Shown: in pieces, positions 35,611 to 48,000 of the stretch | Position numbering within the stretch: position 1 is the first letter of the stretch | Layout: each line of letters begins with the position of its first letter | Source of the DNA: Scytalidium lignicola | Taxonomy: Eukaryota > Ascomycota > Leotiomycetes | Reading direction: 5' to 3' | Assembly (NCBI GenBank): GCA_002812745.2 | Contig: NCSJ02000234.1 | Coordinates: 1-64,000 of the forward strand | DNA length: 64,000 bases | Program-made: the position numbers and the translations under genes | The notes under the pieces: generated by a model | The model's database searches: none | Told to the model about the DNA's origin: nothing | The model's input: the letters and a program-made list of their open reading frames with translations, nothing else

Positions 35611-36356
35611 TTATGTGCTCAATGTTCCCTTTGTACTTGGAACCTCTCCTTCCTTTCCGGCCACTCGACTAGTAGCCTGCTTAATAGCAACTGCCAATGC
35701 TTTGAAAGCACTTTCTGCCCTGTGATGGTCATTATCCCCTCTCAAACAATCCACATGCATTGTTACTCGAGCAGCTTGTGCAAAGCTCTGCATACAATGA
35801 GGAATCATCTCGCAGCTTAAATCTCCAATCTTTTCCCTCTTTAACCCAAGATCAATAACGCTGAAGGGCCGGTTAGAGAGATCGACGACTGCACGGGAAA
35901 GGGCTTCATCTAGGGGCGCATATGCAGATCCAAAGCGTGCCAGTCCGCTTGGAACACCTAGAGCTTCTTTGAAAGCAGTTCCAAGTGCTAGGCAGACATC
36001 CTCAGCGGTGTGATGGTCATCAACTAGAGAAAGGCTGTCAACATGGTTGTAGGCAAGAGGCATGAAAGCACAAACATACTGTGGAGGTCTCCTTTGCATT
36101 TCAGCGCAAGACTCCATCCAGAATGTTTTGCTAGCGCATGTAACATATGATCTAAGAAACCAATTCCCGAATCAATACTGATTATCTGTGACTTAGACGA
36201 CTGCGTCGCATGCCCATCCACTCCATTTGTTAGTCTGCTGTCTGTCTCTGAGGGGAAATCGCCGCCATCAAGATTTATAGCAAGGACTATCTTCGTCTCA
36301 TTGGTATCGCGTGCAATTGCCGCCGAACGGACTCTCTGTCCTGGTTTGCTTGCCAT
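35611..36356 (-). CDS. HIS3: Imidazoleglycerol-phosphate dehydratase
   Basis: Manganese enzyme for the sixth step of histidine synthesis. Two exons (36356-36080, 36023-35611) give 229 residues. The intron falls inside the second metal-binding motif and splices to [16 protein letters not shown]. The other signatures are [20 protein letters not shown] and [20 protein letters not shown], so all histidine ligand clusters are present. It shares a 164-base divergent promoter with the Rcf2-like gene. Confidence 0.96.
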
Positions 36357-36520
36357 CGTTTTGGGAATTTGGCAGGCAATTGCTTATCGACTTTTAACAA
36401 AATATTGCGCCGGTCCGGAGTTTTATCGGTGCAAACGGTGCAAACTCAAGGGTCCATTTATGACGTTGTTTAAGTTTCCGCACGCGAGTCCATAGAGGAC
36501 TTTTCAATTGCAACTCCATT
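36357..36520. promoter_or_regulatory. Short divergent promoter (IGP dehydratase / Rcf2-like gene)
   Basis: Only 164 bases lie between the two start codons. A GCN4/CPC1-type TGACTCA is not present in this interval. It contains two overlapping GTGCAAAC direct repeats around 36431-36446 that might be regulatory. Confidence 0.55.
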
Positions 36521-36959
36521 ATGAAGGCTCATGGGGCATTGAGAACTGATGAAGCCAGCGAGGCGGCATCAGAAGGGGGGAAAGGAGCCTTGATGGGCGC
36601 TGCAAGGGTGTGTGGAATTGATCCGTTGTCTTCTCTGGTTTAACAAAGTGTTACAGTGGGCAGTATATGGCGCCATTGTTTCTGGAGCAGGATATGCTAT
36701 ATCTCCCGTATACCGCGGATTGACCATACAGTTCAAAGTGTATGTCCAGGAATCGATACCAGTCACAGGACAATCTAATAATTTCCACAGATTTATTCAA
36801 ATGAGCTTCATGGTTCTTGGAGGGTCACTCGAAGCTGATCGTCGGATCAGGACCTACGAAGCCAGATTAAGGATGGCGAAACGCATCAAGCAAGATAAAG
36901 CTGCCTGGGAGAGATATGAACAAGAATTCAATCCCCAGTCTTTTGAAAAGAAAGAGTAA
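36521..36959 (+). CDS. Rcf2/HIG1-related small mitochondrial membrane protein
   Basis: 112 residues from exons 36521-36607, 36657-36739 and 36791-36959. The start is acidic-amphipathic (MKAHGALRTDEASEAASEGG). A Gly/Ala-rich membrane-helix pair follows: GALMGAARWAVYGAIVSGAG and, after RGLTIQFKVFI, MSFMVLGGSLEAD. A charged C-terminal helix (RRIRTYEARLRMAKRIKQDKAAWERYEQ) ends the protein. This layout resembles the N-terminal half of respiratory supercomplex factor Rcf2 and related fungal proteins. The assignment rests on overall architecture and is moderate. Confidence 0.7.
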
Positions 36960-37116
36960 TGAATGTACCGATAGAGTCACTTTGTTAACACAAAGAATTG
37001 TACTATACTACATCTTCCGTTTTCTCTATGCGCTAGCTCAATTGAAAGCTATGTGTAATACGCCATATTGATCCCACGCAACTCCCAGACGCCATTAAAA
37101 TGCTTTCATTTGCTCA

Positions 37117-38296
37117 TTATTTGGCTTGGAACTTCTTTGGATCCATATTTAACTTGCACAGCCTTGCAACACATCCACTGAGCTGCAACAGCGTCTGAAC
37201 CCCTTCAAGAATCTTCATATGCGTGAACCCAATCTCCTTGATGAATTCTAGCTTTGAATGCTCACTCAATGTTTCGATTGACTTGGTGACCCTAAACATC
37301 GTGCTAATAATATCATGGCTCGAATACCCGAGATCCCAAAGCTCCTTCAGGGTATCCAAGGCTGCATCAATCTTTCCCTCATAGCATGCCTTGATCATCG
37401 CCTGTACTTTAATAGGATGCGGCGAATCAACAACCTTAAAGACATTGTCGCCGCTTACGAATCCAAACCCCGCCCAGGTGGATTGCAAGTTATTGATAGC
37501 CTGCCTCATATCGCCCTCAGCACTGAAAACCAAAGCAGCCAAGCCATCTTCACTGTATTCGACTTTCTCAGCTTCAATAATCTGGAGCAATCGTTTGACG
37601 ACCTGCGCATCTGTTAATCGTGCATATCGAAGGATAGCACATCTAGATTGAAGAGGCTCAATGATCTTATTGGACTGGTTGCACGCAAAAGCAAACCGAG
37701 TGGTAGAAGAGTAAATTTCCATTGTCCGTCGAAGCGCCTGCTGAGCTCCGGATGTCATGCTGTCGGCTTCGTCGAGAATTACAAGCTTTTGCCGGCCTGG
37801 AGGAAGGGTAACCTTTTTTTGAGCAAACCCTTTTATCCTATTTCGCACAACATCAATACCTACAGCATTCTAGATCAGCAATTAAGGCATAACCCCTTAA
37901 ATGATTGGGGTAGCTAACCTCGCTCATCACTTGCATTAAGCTCTAACACAGCTTCCTTGTAGGAATCTCCCAATAATTGTCTCGCGAGACATAGGATAGA
38001 CGTTGTTTTCCCAATACCAGGCATACCGGAGATAATGACATGAGGCATGTTTCCATCTTTTGCAATAATCTTTAATCTTTCAATAGTCTCCGTATTTCCC
38101 ACGATATCATCCAGGAACATAGGGCGGTATTTCTCAACCCTGGAAACCATCAACATCAATCAATAGCTCAGCTTGTATGCTAAGGCAAAACATACCAAGG
38201 TAATTCATAATTTACAGGTCCATTGGGATTGGCTTTTAAGGCCTTCTTAGCTGCTGCTTCTGATGATTCCCCTTGAACTTCTTTTGTTACGGCCAT
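37117..38296 (-). CDS. RFC4: Replication factor C small subunit (yeast Rfc4 / human RFC2 type)
   Basis: AAA+ clamp-loader subunit that opens and loads PCNA. Exons 38296-38196, 38139-37919 and 37859-37117 give 354 residues. Seen in order: PWVEKYRP, Walker [29 protein letters not shown], Walker [11 protein letters not shown], sensor 1 [14 protein letters not shown], arginine-finger motif [10 protein letters not shown], sensor 2 [15 protein letters not shown], and [13 protein letters not shown]. The VDSPHP and GYSSHDI blocks point to the Rfc4 orthologue rather than Rfc2, Rfc3 or Rfc5. The second intron ends with two candidate AGs ten bases apart; only the downstream one gives RGIDVV. Confidence 0.94.
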
Positions 38297-38723
38297 TCTG
38301 GCTAAAATTCCTTCTGCGGGCGTTGGATTGTTTGTCGCGTTGATTTGGAGACGCGATTTCCACTTTACGCGGTTGTCTGGGTTGTCTTCCTGTGGCCTGA
38401 GGTCTAACGCCTAATTCTTAGGCTCAAACGCCTATATCAATGTTCAGCCACCTCATAATATCATCAATGATCTAAATCCTCAACTTTGACGTCTGAAGAG
38501 GAGGAATTCGAAGCTATCTAATTTTCATGAATCTCATAGCTCGCACGTAGCCACGCTTGTTAAGTAATTGGTTAATTATGTGATAATATTTTTCTCACAA
38601 AATCTTACCTACCTCATCTGAGAATAAATCTTAGGGAAGAAGCATTGACAAATTTGGTCCAGAGAACATATTTTGCTTTCCCTTTCATAACAAATCTGTT
38701 TCCTAAAAACTCTTCTCATTGAA
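38297..38723. promoter_or_regulatory. Divergent promoter region (RFC4 / chitinase)
   Basis: About 430 bases between divergent start codons, rich in T and AT stretches near the chitinase side. No recognisable factor site. Confidence 0.45.
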
Positions 38724-40020
38724 ATGTTGTTCTCTCTTCTCCTCTGGTTACCGGTTATGATTAATTCCGTCACCGCCCGTTATGTCATGTACTTAACTGG
38801 GTGAGTTATCTCCCCTATTCCAACTTGCTCAACCCTATGTTTCTAATTATTCTCCTAGACAACACCCTGAGGTTCCTGACTCTCACCTAGTGTCATCTAT
38901 AACCCATGTAGCCATAGCATTCCTCCCTTCCTCGATATTCAACTCACCCCAACCCCCCGCATCATGGCCCCTATTCACCACAATCCCTTCCGTCCGCTCC
39001 CAATTTAGCCCCGGCACGTCGATAATGGTCGCCATTGGTGGCTGGGGTGACACCGAAGGCTTCTCCGCAGCCGCAAAGAATGAAACGACTAGGAAGCTCT
39101 TCGCAAGAAACGTAGCGACGATGGTAAACTCCATGGGTGCAGATGGCGTCGACATCGACTGGGAGTACCCAGGTGGTAACGGGGAAGACTACAAGACAGT
39201 CCCAAACTCGGCCAAGGCATGGGAAATTGCCGCATATCCTCTGCTGCTATCTGAGATCCGCTCTGCGTTTCCACCAGGGAAGATTATCTCTGCGGCTGTA
39301 CCTGGTCTAAGGAGAGATATGCTTGCTTTTGGAACGGAGAATATGCATGCTATTGTCAGAGTAGTGGATTTCTTGAATATTATGACCTATGATCTTATGA
39401 ATCGACGGGATAGTGCCACTAGTCATCACACGGGTGTGCAGCTGTCTATTGATGGAGTTAGGGCGTATCTAGAGGCCGGGTTGCCCACGAAGATGGCGAA
39501 CTTAGGATTCGCGTTTTACATCAAGTGGTACAAGACAGATCCGGAGGCAAGGGACGAGTGTAGAGAAAATCCAATTGGGTGTAGGACGGTGCTCATGGAG
39601 GACCCAGACACCGGGAGAGATTTAGGAAAGGCCGGAGCATTTTCGTGGGACGATGGAGTTCCATCTGAGTTGGAGTCTTCTTTCGGGAAAGCGATGAGGA
39701 AAGGGAAATATGATGATGTGGGTGGAGGACATTATTACTGGGATCCAGAGGAAGATATTTGGTGGTCTTGGGATACGGAGGATGCCATCTTAAGGAAATT
39801 CCCACTTATGGTAGAAAAGATGGACTTAGGCGGAGTGTTTGCCTGGGGACTAGGTGAGGACGGCAGAGATTGTAGGCATCTACGAGCGTTGAATCGAGGT
39901 GTTGAGTCATGGAAGGAATCTTTAGAAGAGAGCCCAGCACCCATGACCTCCACCGTAAGTAAAGAGGGAAAGAAGTCTGTATCATCAACGGTCGAGGGAA
40001 GGATTAAGGAAGATCTTTAG
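38724..40020 (+). CDS. Secreted GH18 chitinase
   Basis: Glycoside hydrolase family 18 enzyme cleaving beta-1,4 chitin chains. Two exons (38724-38800, 38859-40020) give 412 residues. A signal peptide (MLFSLLLWLPVMINSVTA) leads directly into RYVMYLTG. Catalytic-domain motifs: ITHVAIAFL, the SxGG-like MVAIGGWGD, the active-site motif DGVDIDWEYPG (all three Asp and the acid Glu present), IISAAVPGL, and FLNIMTYDLMNRR. LGFAFYIKWY precedes the last strand, and the closing Trp segment is LGGVFAWGLGED. No carbohydrate-binding module is visible. The Ser/Thr/Glu-rich end has no clear GPI signal. It probably acts in wall remodelling or nutrition. Confidence 0.92.
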
Positions 40021-40408
40021 TGATCCTAAAATTAGGTTTATACCAAAAAACAATCATCTTGATTAACGGTGTACCTAGTACCGTTGATACGATAGGCGAA
40101 ATTTAATAGTAAACAGTCAGTATATGCATGGGCTCTGATCACAGGCGCACAGTGAGAAGGCGAGAAAAATGATATTGACCAATTTATATTGTTATATATT
40201 GTTTCACGTAAAGGAGTGTGTCTGATACTGAAAGCTCAAATCAAATAAAAACTAAATCAAAAAAGATAAAAACACATTCACTCATTATTTAATGCAAATG
40301 TCCCTCCCGAATCCAGTCTAGTTTTTTGAAATCTCCCGTCATGCCTATTTACAAATATTAATCCATACACCCCTTTAGTCCAACCACGATGTTCGAAAGC
40401 CGAGACAT
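40021..40408. other. Convergent 3' intergenic region
   Basis: AT-rich spacer between the stop codons of the chitinase and the cupin gene, presumably two 3' untranslated regions. No gene visible. Confidence 0.6.
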
Positions 40409-41329
40409 TTATCGCTTGGAGATGTGGCACTTCTTCAGGCATTGCTCAACGCCAAGGGCGATAGAGGCGGGGATCGCGGCTCTGAACTTATCAACTTCGG
40501 CGCCATCAATAGCTTGTCCAAAGGCTGCAGACACAACATCATCGGTAAAAGCAAAAAGCTCATCGGGAACTTGTCCGGTACCGAAGTCCTCGTTGTTGAA
40601 TCCGGCGATGAAGGTGGTGTTGGTGCAGTCTGGGTTGAACTGAGTGTGGACGGAACCCTGGTAGAAGGGAGTCAACTCAAATGGGTGAAGAGTGTTGGTG
40701 ATGACGCGACGTTTCCCGTTGGCATCATTGACGCCGTTCTCGGGAAGCATCTCAGTGACGATTCTTCCTTCGACGACGATCTGAAGTTCCGTTCCACGAA
40801 GGTGAACGTGAGGGGTGTTGAAGCCGCAAGGACCGAGGAACCCCACCGCCATGCCGGAACCGGATCCCACGAGTGCTGGGAAGGTCTTACGGTTGGCAGC
40901 GATCAGATCACCTCCTTTGCCTCCTTTGCCGAAGAGCGCTGGGTTGTCGAAGTTGAAGACGAAGTCTTTGTTGTCAGGAAGAAGGGCAAAGCGGTCAGCA
41001 GCAGTGTCGGCGAGGAAGAGCTGCTGGGTGAGATCGAGGCCGGTGTTTGCTGGTGGTGGTGCCGCTGCAGTTGTAGTTCCGGCTGCAGCGGTGATGGCAG
41101 CACTGGTGGCAGCACTGGTGGCAGCAGCGCCGGTTTCAACGGCAGTAGCGGTAGCATCACTGCCTCTAGCAACGGAAGAGACAGCAACGGAAGAGATTGC
41201 AGCAGGGGCAGTTGCCCATCCTGCGACAGCAGTGGAGGTGCTGTTGCTGTTGCTACCTGCGTTCCAGTAAGGGGCAGCGGCGGCGGAGGAGGCCATGACG
41301 GCAGCGACGAGAGCGAAAGAGGAATGCAT
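40409..41329 (-). CDS. Secreted germin/spherulin-like cupin
   Basis: Single-exon, 306-residue secreted protein. A signal peptide (MHSSFALVAAVMASSAAAAP) is followed by an Ala/Thr/Ser-rich low-complexity linker to about residue 110. A bicupin-family-like single cupin barrel comes next: FNFDNPALFGKGGKGGDLI, the metal motif GPCGFNTPHVHLRGTELQIVVEG (His, His, Glu), and the second motif PFYQGSVHTQFNPDC (His). These match germin-like proteins and Physarum spherulins, often spore- or stress-associated manganese proteins. Substrate or enzymatic activity is not predictable. The opposite strand also has a long open frame that mirrors the linker's codon bias. Confidence 0.88.
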   Translation of the reverse strand: MHSSFALVAAVMASSAAAAPYWNAGSNSNSTSTAVAGWATAPAAISSVAVSSVARGSDATATAVETGAAATSAATSAAITAAAGTTTAAAPPPANTGLDLTQQLFLADTAADRFALLPDNKDFVFNFDNPALFGKGGKGGDLIAANRKTFPALVGSGSGMAVGFLGPCGFNTPHVHLRGTELQIVVEGRIVTEMLPENGVNDANGKRRVITNTLHPFELTPFYQGSVHTQFNPDCTNTTFIAGFNNEDFGTGQVPDELFAFTDDVVSAAFGQAIDGAEVDKFRAAIPASIALGVEQCLKKCHISKR

Positions 41330-43215
41330 TTTGACTCTGAGTGATTGTGTAGACGAAAAGAAAATCGTAAATCAAGATAACGGTAGAGCGATGGAATCTA
41401 GGAAATAGAGAACCAAAGGAAAACCGACAAAGGAAATAAAGGAAATAAGGAAATAGAAAAAATAGGAAATAGTTTTTTCGATTTTTTGGATGATGGTGGA
41501 GAGAAGGAAGGAGAAATCTGTGATTCTCACCACTGGTTATATAGATTCTCTACCGGTACGTACCCGTTCACCTACCACGGCATTCTCACCATCAATAAGC
41601 ATAGAAAACCATGTCTATTCCAGGATGCGGTCATCAAAAAAGGTCCATACAATTCGTCAGCAGAGCAGTGCTGGTGGTCAGCAAAAGGTCTGAGGGCCAG
41701 ACCTGTCGTTAGCTGCCGGCCGGTGGCTTGCGTGTGGTTGTTGTGGCTGCTTAGTCGTTGAGGAAACAAACAACGGAAACAAAGGGTTCCGAAGAGGACC
41801 TAAATTTAGATGCGGGTCAGCACGTGCGTTAGACGCGATAGGGCAGATAAAGAAAGATAGGCCAACAAGAATAACCCATAAGCGCTACCGAGGAGGCTGA
41901 GCACAGAGCACAATCGGCCTCCGCAGACCCCGCCATGCAACCATCCAGCCTTGCGGCGCAAACTTTGAGCTTGATGTGGAAACAAGGGAGTCCCATTCGA
42001 TCAACGTTAATCGGGGAGCGAAGAACCGCGGATCGCATAAGTTCCGAACAAGGCGTTAGGATGTTTTTCTCTCCATAGTACTGTACTTACAAACTTTAAT
42101 TTAGATAGCACAGGGGCTGGTTGGCTTACTCGGAATTTCAGTTAGCCGTCGATCCTTCTGCTTAGTATGGTAGTACTGTAAGAGGGGAAATTGCGAAATA
42201 TCCCTTTGTGCTTCCGAGCTAGGTTACCACCATGCAAGCCATCAAAACCTAATCAATGTAGGATGGGTGTTGATGCACGTGAAGCTGGTTACTGGCTACA
42301 ACTGAACATGTCGGGATTATATTTCCTCACGCCAAGTATTGAGGTTGTGGAACCGTAAACTGACATAAGCAAAATCTAGCCAAATGATTGTTATTTTAAC
42401 CCCAATTTGCGCTGAGTGATCATATCCGAATACGGGATTAGACAGTTGTACAAGAGAGAACTTTGTATACCAAATTTATTTCTATGCTTATAAATATTCT
42501 ATAGGAGAAAGAATATGATAAAAGGAGGGAGATATAGGGAGACAAAGATGTAAGCACCTTAGTCATACACACATTTGAATTTTAGAAATAGACAAAAATA
42601 AATCAATGCAGAAACAAAGAAGCTAAATAAATCTAGAACGACTTCCATGATTTCGGACTGGACACTCTGACATGGCAAATACCGGGACCAAACACCGGGA
42701 CCAAGACAAGGATTAATAAACGTTATTTTAGTTCTATTTCGTCTTGCTTCAAGTCATCCCCACACGATACAGTCATAGTTGCATTCAAATTGCACCATAG
42801 GCTAATCTGGGCACTTTATCATTTACCGTTCTTGGTATGCAAATCGCATGGAACATATAAACAGCTACTCTCTGATGACAAACAAACTTCTACAGAGATC
42901 TGAGTGATTCGTTCGATTAGGTGAGAGCTTCCTCCGCCTTGATAATTAGTTGATATGTATGTGTAATAGATAGTTGCTGCTCTGGTATTCCCTAAGCAGA
43001 ATTTGATCTGCCCACCGACTTTCCACTTACTCCCTTCATATCCCCAAATGGGTCCTAAGATGACTGTAGTAACATCCTACATGTCGGATTCTGTCATGTA
43101 TGTACTAAAAATAGACAAATGCTAATGCTTAAATAATCTACCCGAATAGATTTCCCAAGTTTTGGCCATCTATTGTCTATAAACGTTAGTAGTTGTACAG
43201 CTTGGTTCACCAGTG
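41330..43215. other. Gene-free region between cupin and kynureninase
   Basis: About 1.9 kb holding the cupin promoter (left) and the kynureninase 3' region (right). Short open frames have no family support. TACTGTA/GTACTGTAC words occur at about 42085 and 42170. A tandem ACCGGGACCAA pair lies near 42681. Confidence 0.5.
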
Positions 43216-45050
43216 TCATGTCGTGGCCTCCAGCTGTTTTGTCCCCTCTACTCTCTTTGCTTTCACTGCTACTTCAAGCGCTTCACCAAACCCTGTCACA
43301 AACTCAAACACGTCTTGGAAAGAATTATATAGCGGCGCAGGCGCAACCCTGACCACATCCGGCCTCCTCTCATCCACGACCAATGCTCGCTTCTCTAACT
43401 CGTTCATCACAACATCTAGTAAACCTGCTTCAAGCTTCAGACTCAACTGCGCACCGCGTTGACTTGGGTCACTCGGCGTTATAATGGTGAAATGGGGATG
43501 AGACGAATAGAGATGTTCCATAAGGAGGGTCTCGAGATACCCAGTCAACTTAAGGGACTTTTCACGCAAGGAAGCCATCCCACCGGCCTGCTTAAACATT
43601 TCGAGAGAGCCATTGAGACTAGTTATGTCTAAAACAGAAGGGTTAGAGAGCTGGAAACCTGCTGCTCCGGGCATGGGGACAAAAGAGGTATCCATCGCAA
43701 AGCGGATGCTCTTGTCACTTCCCCACCAACCGCTCAATCTGTTCACAAAACTTTCTCCCCGACCACCCGATTGCTGAGTAGCTGAGGAAACCTGGCTGTT
43801 TCTTTCATGAACGAAGAATCCACCGATGGCCCCCGGGCCGGCATTGAGGTACTTGTAGCTACACCAGGCTGCCGCGTCGACGTCCCAATCATGGAGCTGG
43901 AGAGGAACGTTGCCGGCGGCGTGGGCGAGATCCCAGATCACGAAGATGCCAGCCTTGCGAGCGGCAGCCGTGATGGTGGGAATATCAAGGAGTTGACCTG
44001 TGTAGTACTGAATTCCGGGAAGTAACAGGACAGCTGTCGTGGATGCATGCTCCTCAATGACTGAGATAATGTGATCAGTGCTGATAACAGGCTCGTCCCA
44101 GGAGGGTGGTTCTATTGTCACCATTGATGTGCTGGGAGAAAGACCATGATGGAGAATTTGGGATTCTACAGCGTACTAGGTGCACGACGACTATTAGGAA
44201 TAGCTCCCTTTGTCCTTTAATTGATTATGGCGACGAGAGACTCACATGATCAGATGGGAATGCTTTGCTCTCGATGATAATTTTGTGCCGGCCTTGGATA
44301 TTAGGTTTGTAGAAAGCACACATGAGAAGGTGCAAATTGGCTGTCAAGGTTTGCATGACAGCAACTTCGGACGGACTAGCACCGACTATAGGGGCAATGC
44401 TTTCCGCAGCACTGGCATCGACATCAAGCCATATTGGTAGCGGTGAGTTCTCCAGGGGCTTAAAGTGACCAAAAACACCCTGAGTTGACCAAGTCGTGAG
44501 ATATTGGCGGATTCGGAGGGCTGTGACCGAGGGCTGCAGACCCAAGGAGTTACCACAGAGGTACGTACACGGGTCATTTGAGGATGACGGAGAAGATGAT
44601 GAATACGAGTCATTTGACTCTGGAAAAGGTAGTAATGTTTTAGTGGATGATTGAGATAGATTATTGCAAACGAGACATGACTAAGTATGGCAAAAACAAA
44701 TCAAGATATATACTAGACTAGGCAAAGCTAGACTAGAACTAGAACAGCAAAGGCAAGACAAATAAATGNAAAAAGNAAAAAAGGAAAAAGGNAAAAAAAG
44801 GTCAAGACAAAAAAAGACAGGGTAAAGAACAGAGAGAGCAGGGAGAAACTGCCTCACCTAGATGAAGAGACTGAAGAGCGGTATCACGCAAGGAAGAGAA
44901 AGATTTGGCCGCGATGTCGCTCTTGGAAGGAATGCGAAATTGGGAGCGCAGCCCGCCCAGGGGATCCTGGCCATCCAGCCTGGCGGCATAGTCTCTGCAG
45001 AACACGTGCTGGCTGTCGGGACCAGCCACAGCGGCGGAAGACGATGCCAT
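43216..45050 (-). CDS. BNA5: Kynureninase
   Basis: PLP enzyme that cleaves kynurenine and 3-hydroxykynurenine in tryptophan breakdown and de novo NAD synthesis. Exons 45050-44858, 44619-44246 and 44175-43216 give 508 residues. Features: YLCGNSLGLQPSVTALRIRQYL, IAPIVGASPSEVAVMQTLTANLH, GIQYYTGQLLDIPTITAAAR, FVIWDLAHAAGNVPLQLHDW, the PLP-lysine motif AAWCSYKYLNAGPGAIGGFF, and MASLREKSLKLTGYLE. Slightly longer than the yeast enzyme, with a Ser-rich insertion at the start of exon 2. The first intron (238 bases) contains three Ns in A/G-rich sequence and is probably miscalled in places. Confidence 0.95.
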
Positions 45051-48000
45051 ACTCGGAATTTTTGCACCGACAGACAGAAGGACGAAAGAAGTGTGTGTCG
45101 TTGCAGTGGAGCTGAGAATGGAAAAGGATGAAGTTTAGGAAAGTTGGATGGCGGTGAGGCAGCAAAATCCGCCAAATGCGGAGAAGGGAAGGGTAAGCGT
45201 GTGTGGTTAGTGTATGGTGGATGGTGGATGTGCTCTTGTGGCGGGGCACGGGACAAGGACCAAAAGGTACTTTCGGGGAACAAGCAACGCAGACAAGACT
45301 CCAAGTAACTATCTACACACCAGAACAGGGACAACTAACTTTCACTGTACACAACAGGGCCCGTCAAACCTGTAGCGCTTGCAGTAGTGCCATCCAGCGG
45401 GTAGCTCCCGATCGATCAGGGGAAAAGAGAGACTGGGAGGCCCAGAACGCGCGCACTTGACCACGAGGACGCTGGAGAATGCTTGGTTGGGGAATGACCG
45501 TGAATTGCTAATCGGCGCACTGCTGCGATGAGCGCAAGAAAGTACCACGCTGCAATCACCGCACAGGAAAACGGTGAACGGGGAACGAGGGATGAGCGGC
45601 AAGATGTGGTAAAAGAAATGAAGGATGAGGGTGCGAGCAGAGTCATGAGATCGCGCGCAAATGATGGCGATGATGGCAATCTCGATGAGCAAGCGTCTGG
45701 ACCTCTTGCGGAGCTGAAGCTTTTACGTTTTGCCGCATATTGGGCAATGTCCGGTGATGCGGCTACTCAAACCCTCGATTTCCTGGGGGTAACAGATATC
45801 CATTAGGAGTTTAATTGCGGAGGTGCTTTTAGTCATGGAACGCAAGGAATCCGGGGATGCTGGGCGGAGGAACCAGAGGGGACCTGTTGATAGACGTCCA
45901 GACGGCTCTGGGTGACAGCTTATGACGGTATAATTACACTATGGCGGTGCGCTGCCTGCAAAAATGCCTCGGTCACGGGATTCCCTGCGAATCTCGCGTA
46001 AGGCACCGCCACTGGGACTGGCTGGGACGTTGTCTTGGGTCGTTGTTCGTCTGAGCCCCCTTGCTAAGTCGTGATCGCTGTCCTGTGATCGGCCTGCACA
46101 GTTTCATGGTAGGAAGGAAGTGTACAGGAAGGTACAGTACCAGAGTTACTGTACTGTACTGGAATTACCGTGCCGCGGTAGTGGCGGTTATGGCTACCAC
46201 ATGGTTGGGAATTGTAAGAGTACAGCAGGACTTCCCGGACTCGTACTGATACTTGGACCAGTCCTCGGTAATACCGTGTCACGCAGCCTCGTGCTGAAGT
46301 GCATGGACTGTTCACCGGTGGACGTGCCTTCGTACCAACTACCAGACGACACAGTATCCGGGCTGCTGGAGTCATCATTACAGTAATTACTCTAAACCGC
46401 CAGTTACTGCTAAGTTACTGTAACAATCTGCGCTGCTTACCAAGGACGGCTCTCGTAATGACCTGATAGGGATTGCCATCCCCAAAATAGCAGCTGGCCC
46501 AACCTGTCCAGGCCCTCTCCCCCCTGCTGAGGGCAAAAAAACTGCAATGCTTCTGTGTCGGTTGGGGAGCTTCCAGAACATCGGCCGCTGCTCCACTGCG
46601 GTGCTTTTGCTCCACTACATCCGGCGCCGCTGTGTGGTAAAATGTACCGACAGCACAGTTCAAAGTACAGATACAACACAATAACCAAAACGACAACGAT
46701 TCTAATGCTGCAGTAATACCACCTATCCGGGTGGTTGATAGCAGCACGCAATAATAAAAGAATCGCTCGTTCGGAGTTGTACAAGGAGCAGCTGTGATAC
46801 ATTCCATGCACGCCTATACCAACAACCAGTGGACACGTACGTACGTTGTGCGCCCTCTTACTAAACCATGACGCACCTGAGGCATTAAGAGAGGGTAATA
46901 GAAACCCAGGGAGGGAAGGAGAAACAAATAAATTACCAAAATAGCAAGAAATAGCGAATAGAATTTTCACCTTGTTGGTTATTAAGTGAGGGGAAGGAGA
47001 AAAAAATTTAAATCATGCTTGGTTTTTTACACACAATTACAGCATTATTTTGCCTCGAATAGCCGTTTGTGCTCCCGCAGCCTGCCATCGAGCCCCACTA
47101 AAGCATGCCCCGGCAGCGATCCGGCAAAGAAACAAGCGACAGCGCCTTGATGCACCAGCCAAGCGAGCGCCCACAGAGTTGATGCAGCGTCAAGTCTCCA
47201 GGTACGAGCAGCGACTTTTCCTTTTCTGTTGGGCCGCCACACCAGCGCCTGCTCTTCCCTCAAGCCGTCAAGTTCAGGTACCGCGTGCAGCATCATGGTA
47301 TCCATCCTGCCATCATCTGGCAGGGGCGTGCCAGGAAAAAGGAGGGTCTGAGGGAGAAGGGATGAAGGAAATAGGAGAACGCCAGGAAAGAATTTTGGCG
47401 GCCACGCGGATGCTGCTTGTGGTCGATGGCGTTCCACACCGAGTCTGCTCCCCTTTATATATGACCTCAATAATCCCTCGTAGCCAGGCCCCGTCATGGA
47501 GGCGCTATCCAGGTTCACTAAGCATCCACTGGCATCATAGAAGGAGCAGATAGCACGGGTCTTCCCTCAACACACCTCTCAACACACAATCAACACAAAA
47601 TAATCAACACGCTCACCACACACTCGAGAGGTGTAATCCATCTACTCTTTGTTCTCTCACATCCCGTCGACCCCTTACATTAAATCTCTCATATATCCCG
47701 TCAGCGTACTATCTCTGTACCTGTGCCTATTTTTGTCCCTTATCGTTATCTCGTCTCAGGTCTCGGCACCTCCGCCATTTGTGCCCCTCAGCCGCGCCAC
47801 ACGTAGAAATCGACACGTGAGAGCGCGCTCATACCACATCCCGATTTGGCCGCCTTGTGTTTCCATAGCTGGGAAATCCTGTGGCTGGAGAATTTCCTGT
47901 AGTTGACATACAACTGGTATGTGAATTTTTGTTTTGTTTTTTTTGATCGTCTTATTGGTTTGCGCTGCGTTTGGTTGCGTCAATGCAGTGTTGTCGTTCA

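Noticed and set aside
40424..41344. 306-codon plus-strand frame exactly opposite the cupin gene
   Set aside because: It mirrors the biased codons of the Ala/Thr-rich cupin gene. The minus strand has a signal peptide and intact cupin metal motifs, whereas the plus frame gives Gly/Ser low complexity only.
47045..47518. 157-codon open frame on the minus strand (and an overlapping 167-codon frame on the plus strand) in the kynureninase-GDH2 spacer
   Set aside because: GC-rich composition keeps both strands open at the same place. There is no domain, no plausible splice structure and unusual amino-acid composition, so I treat both as chance.
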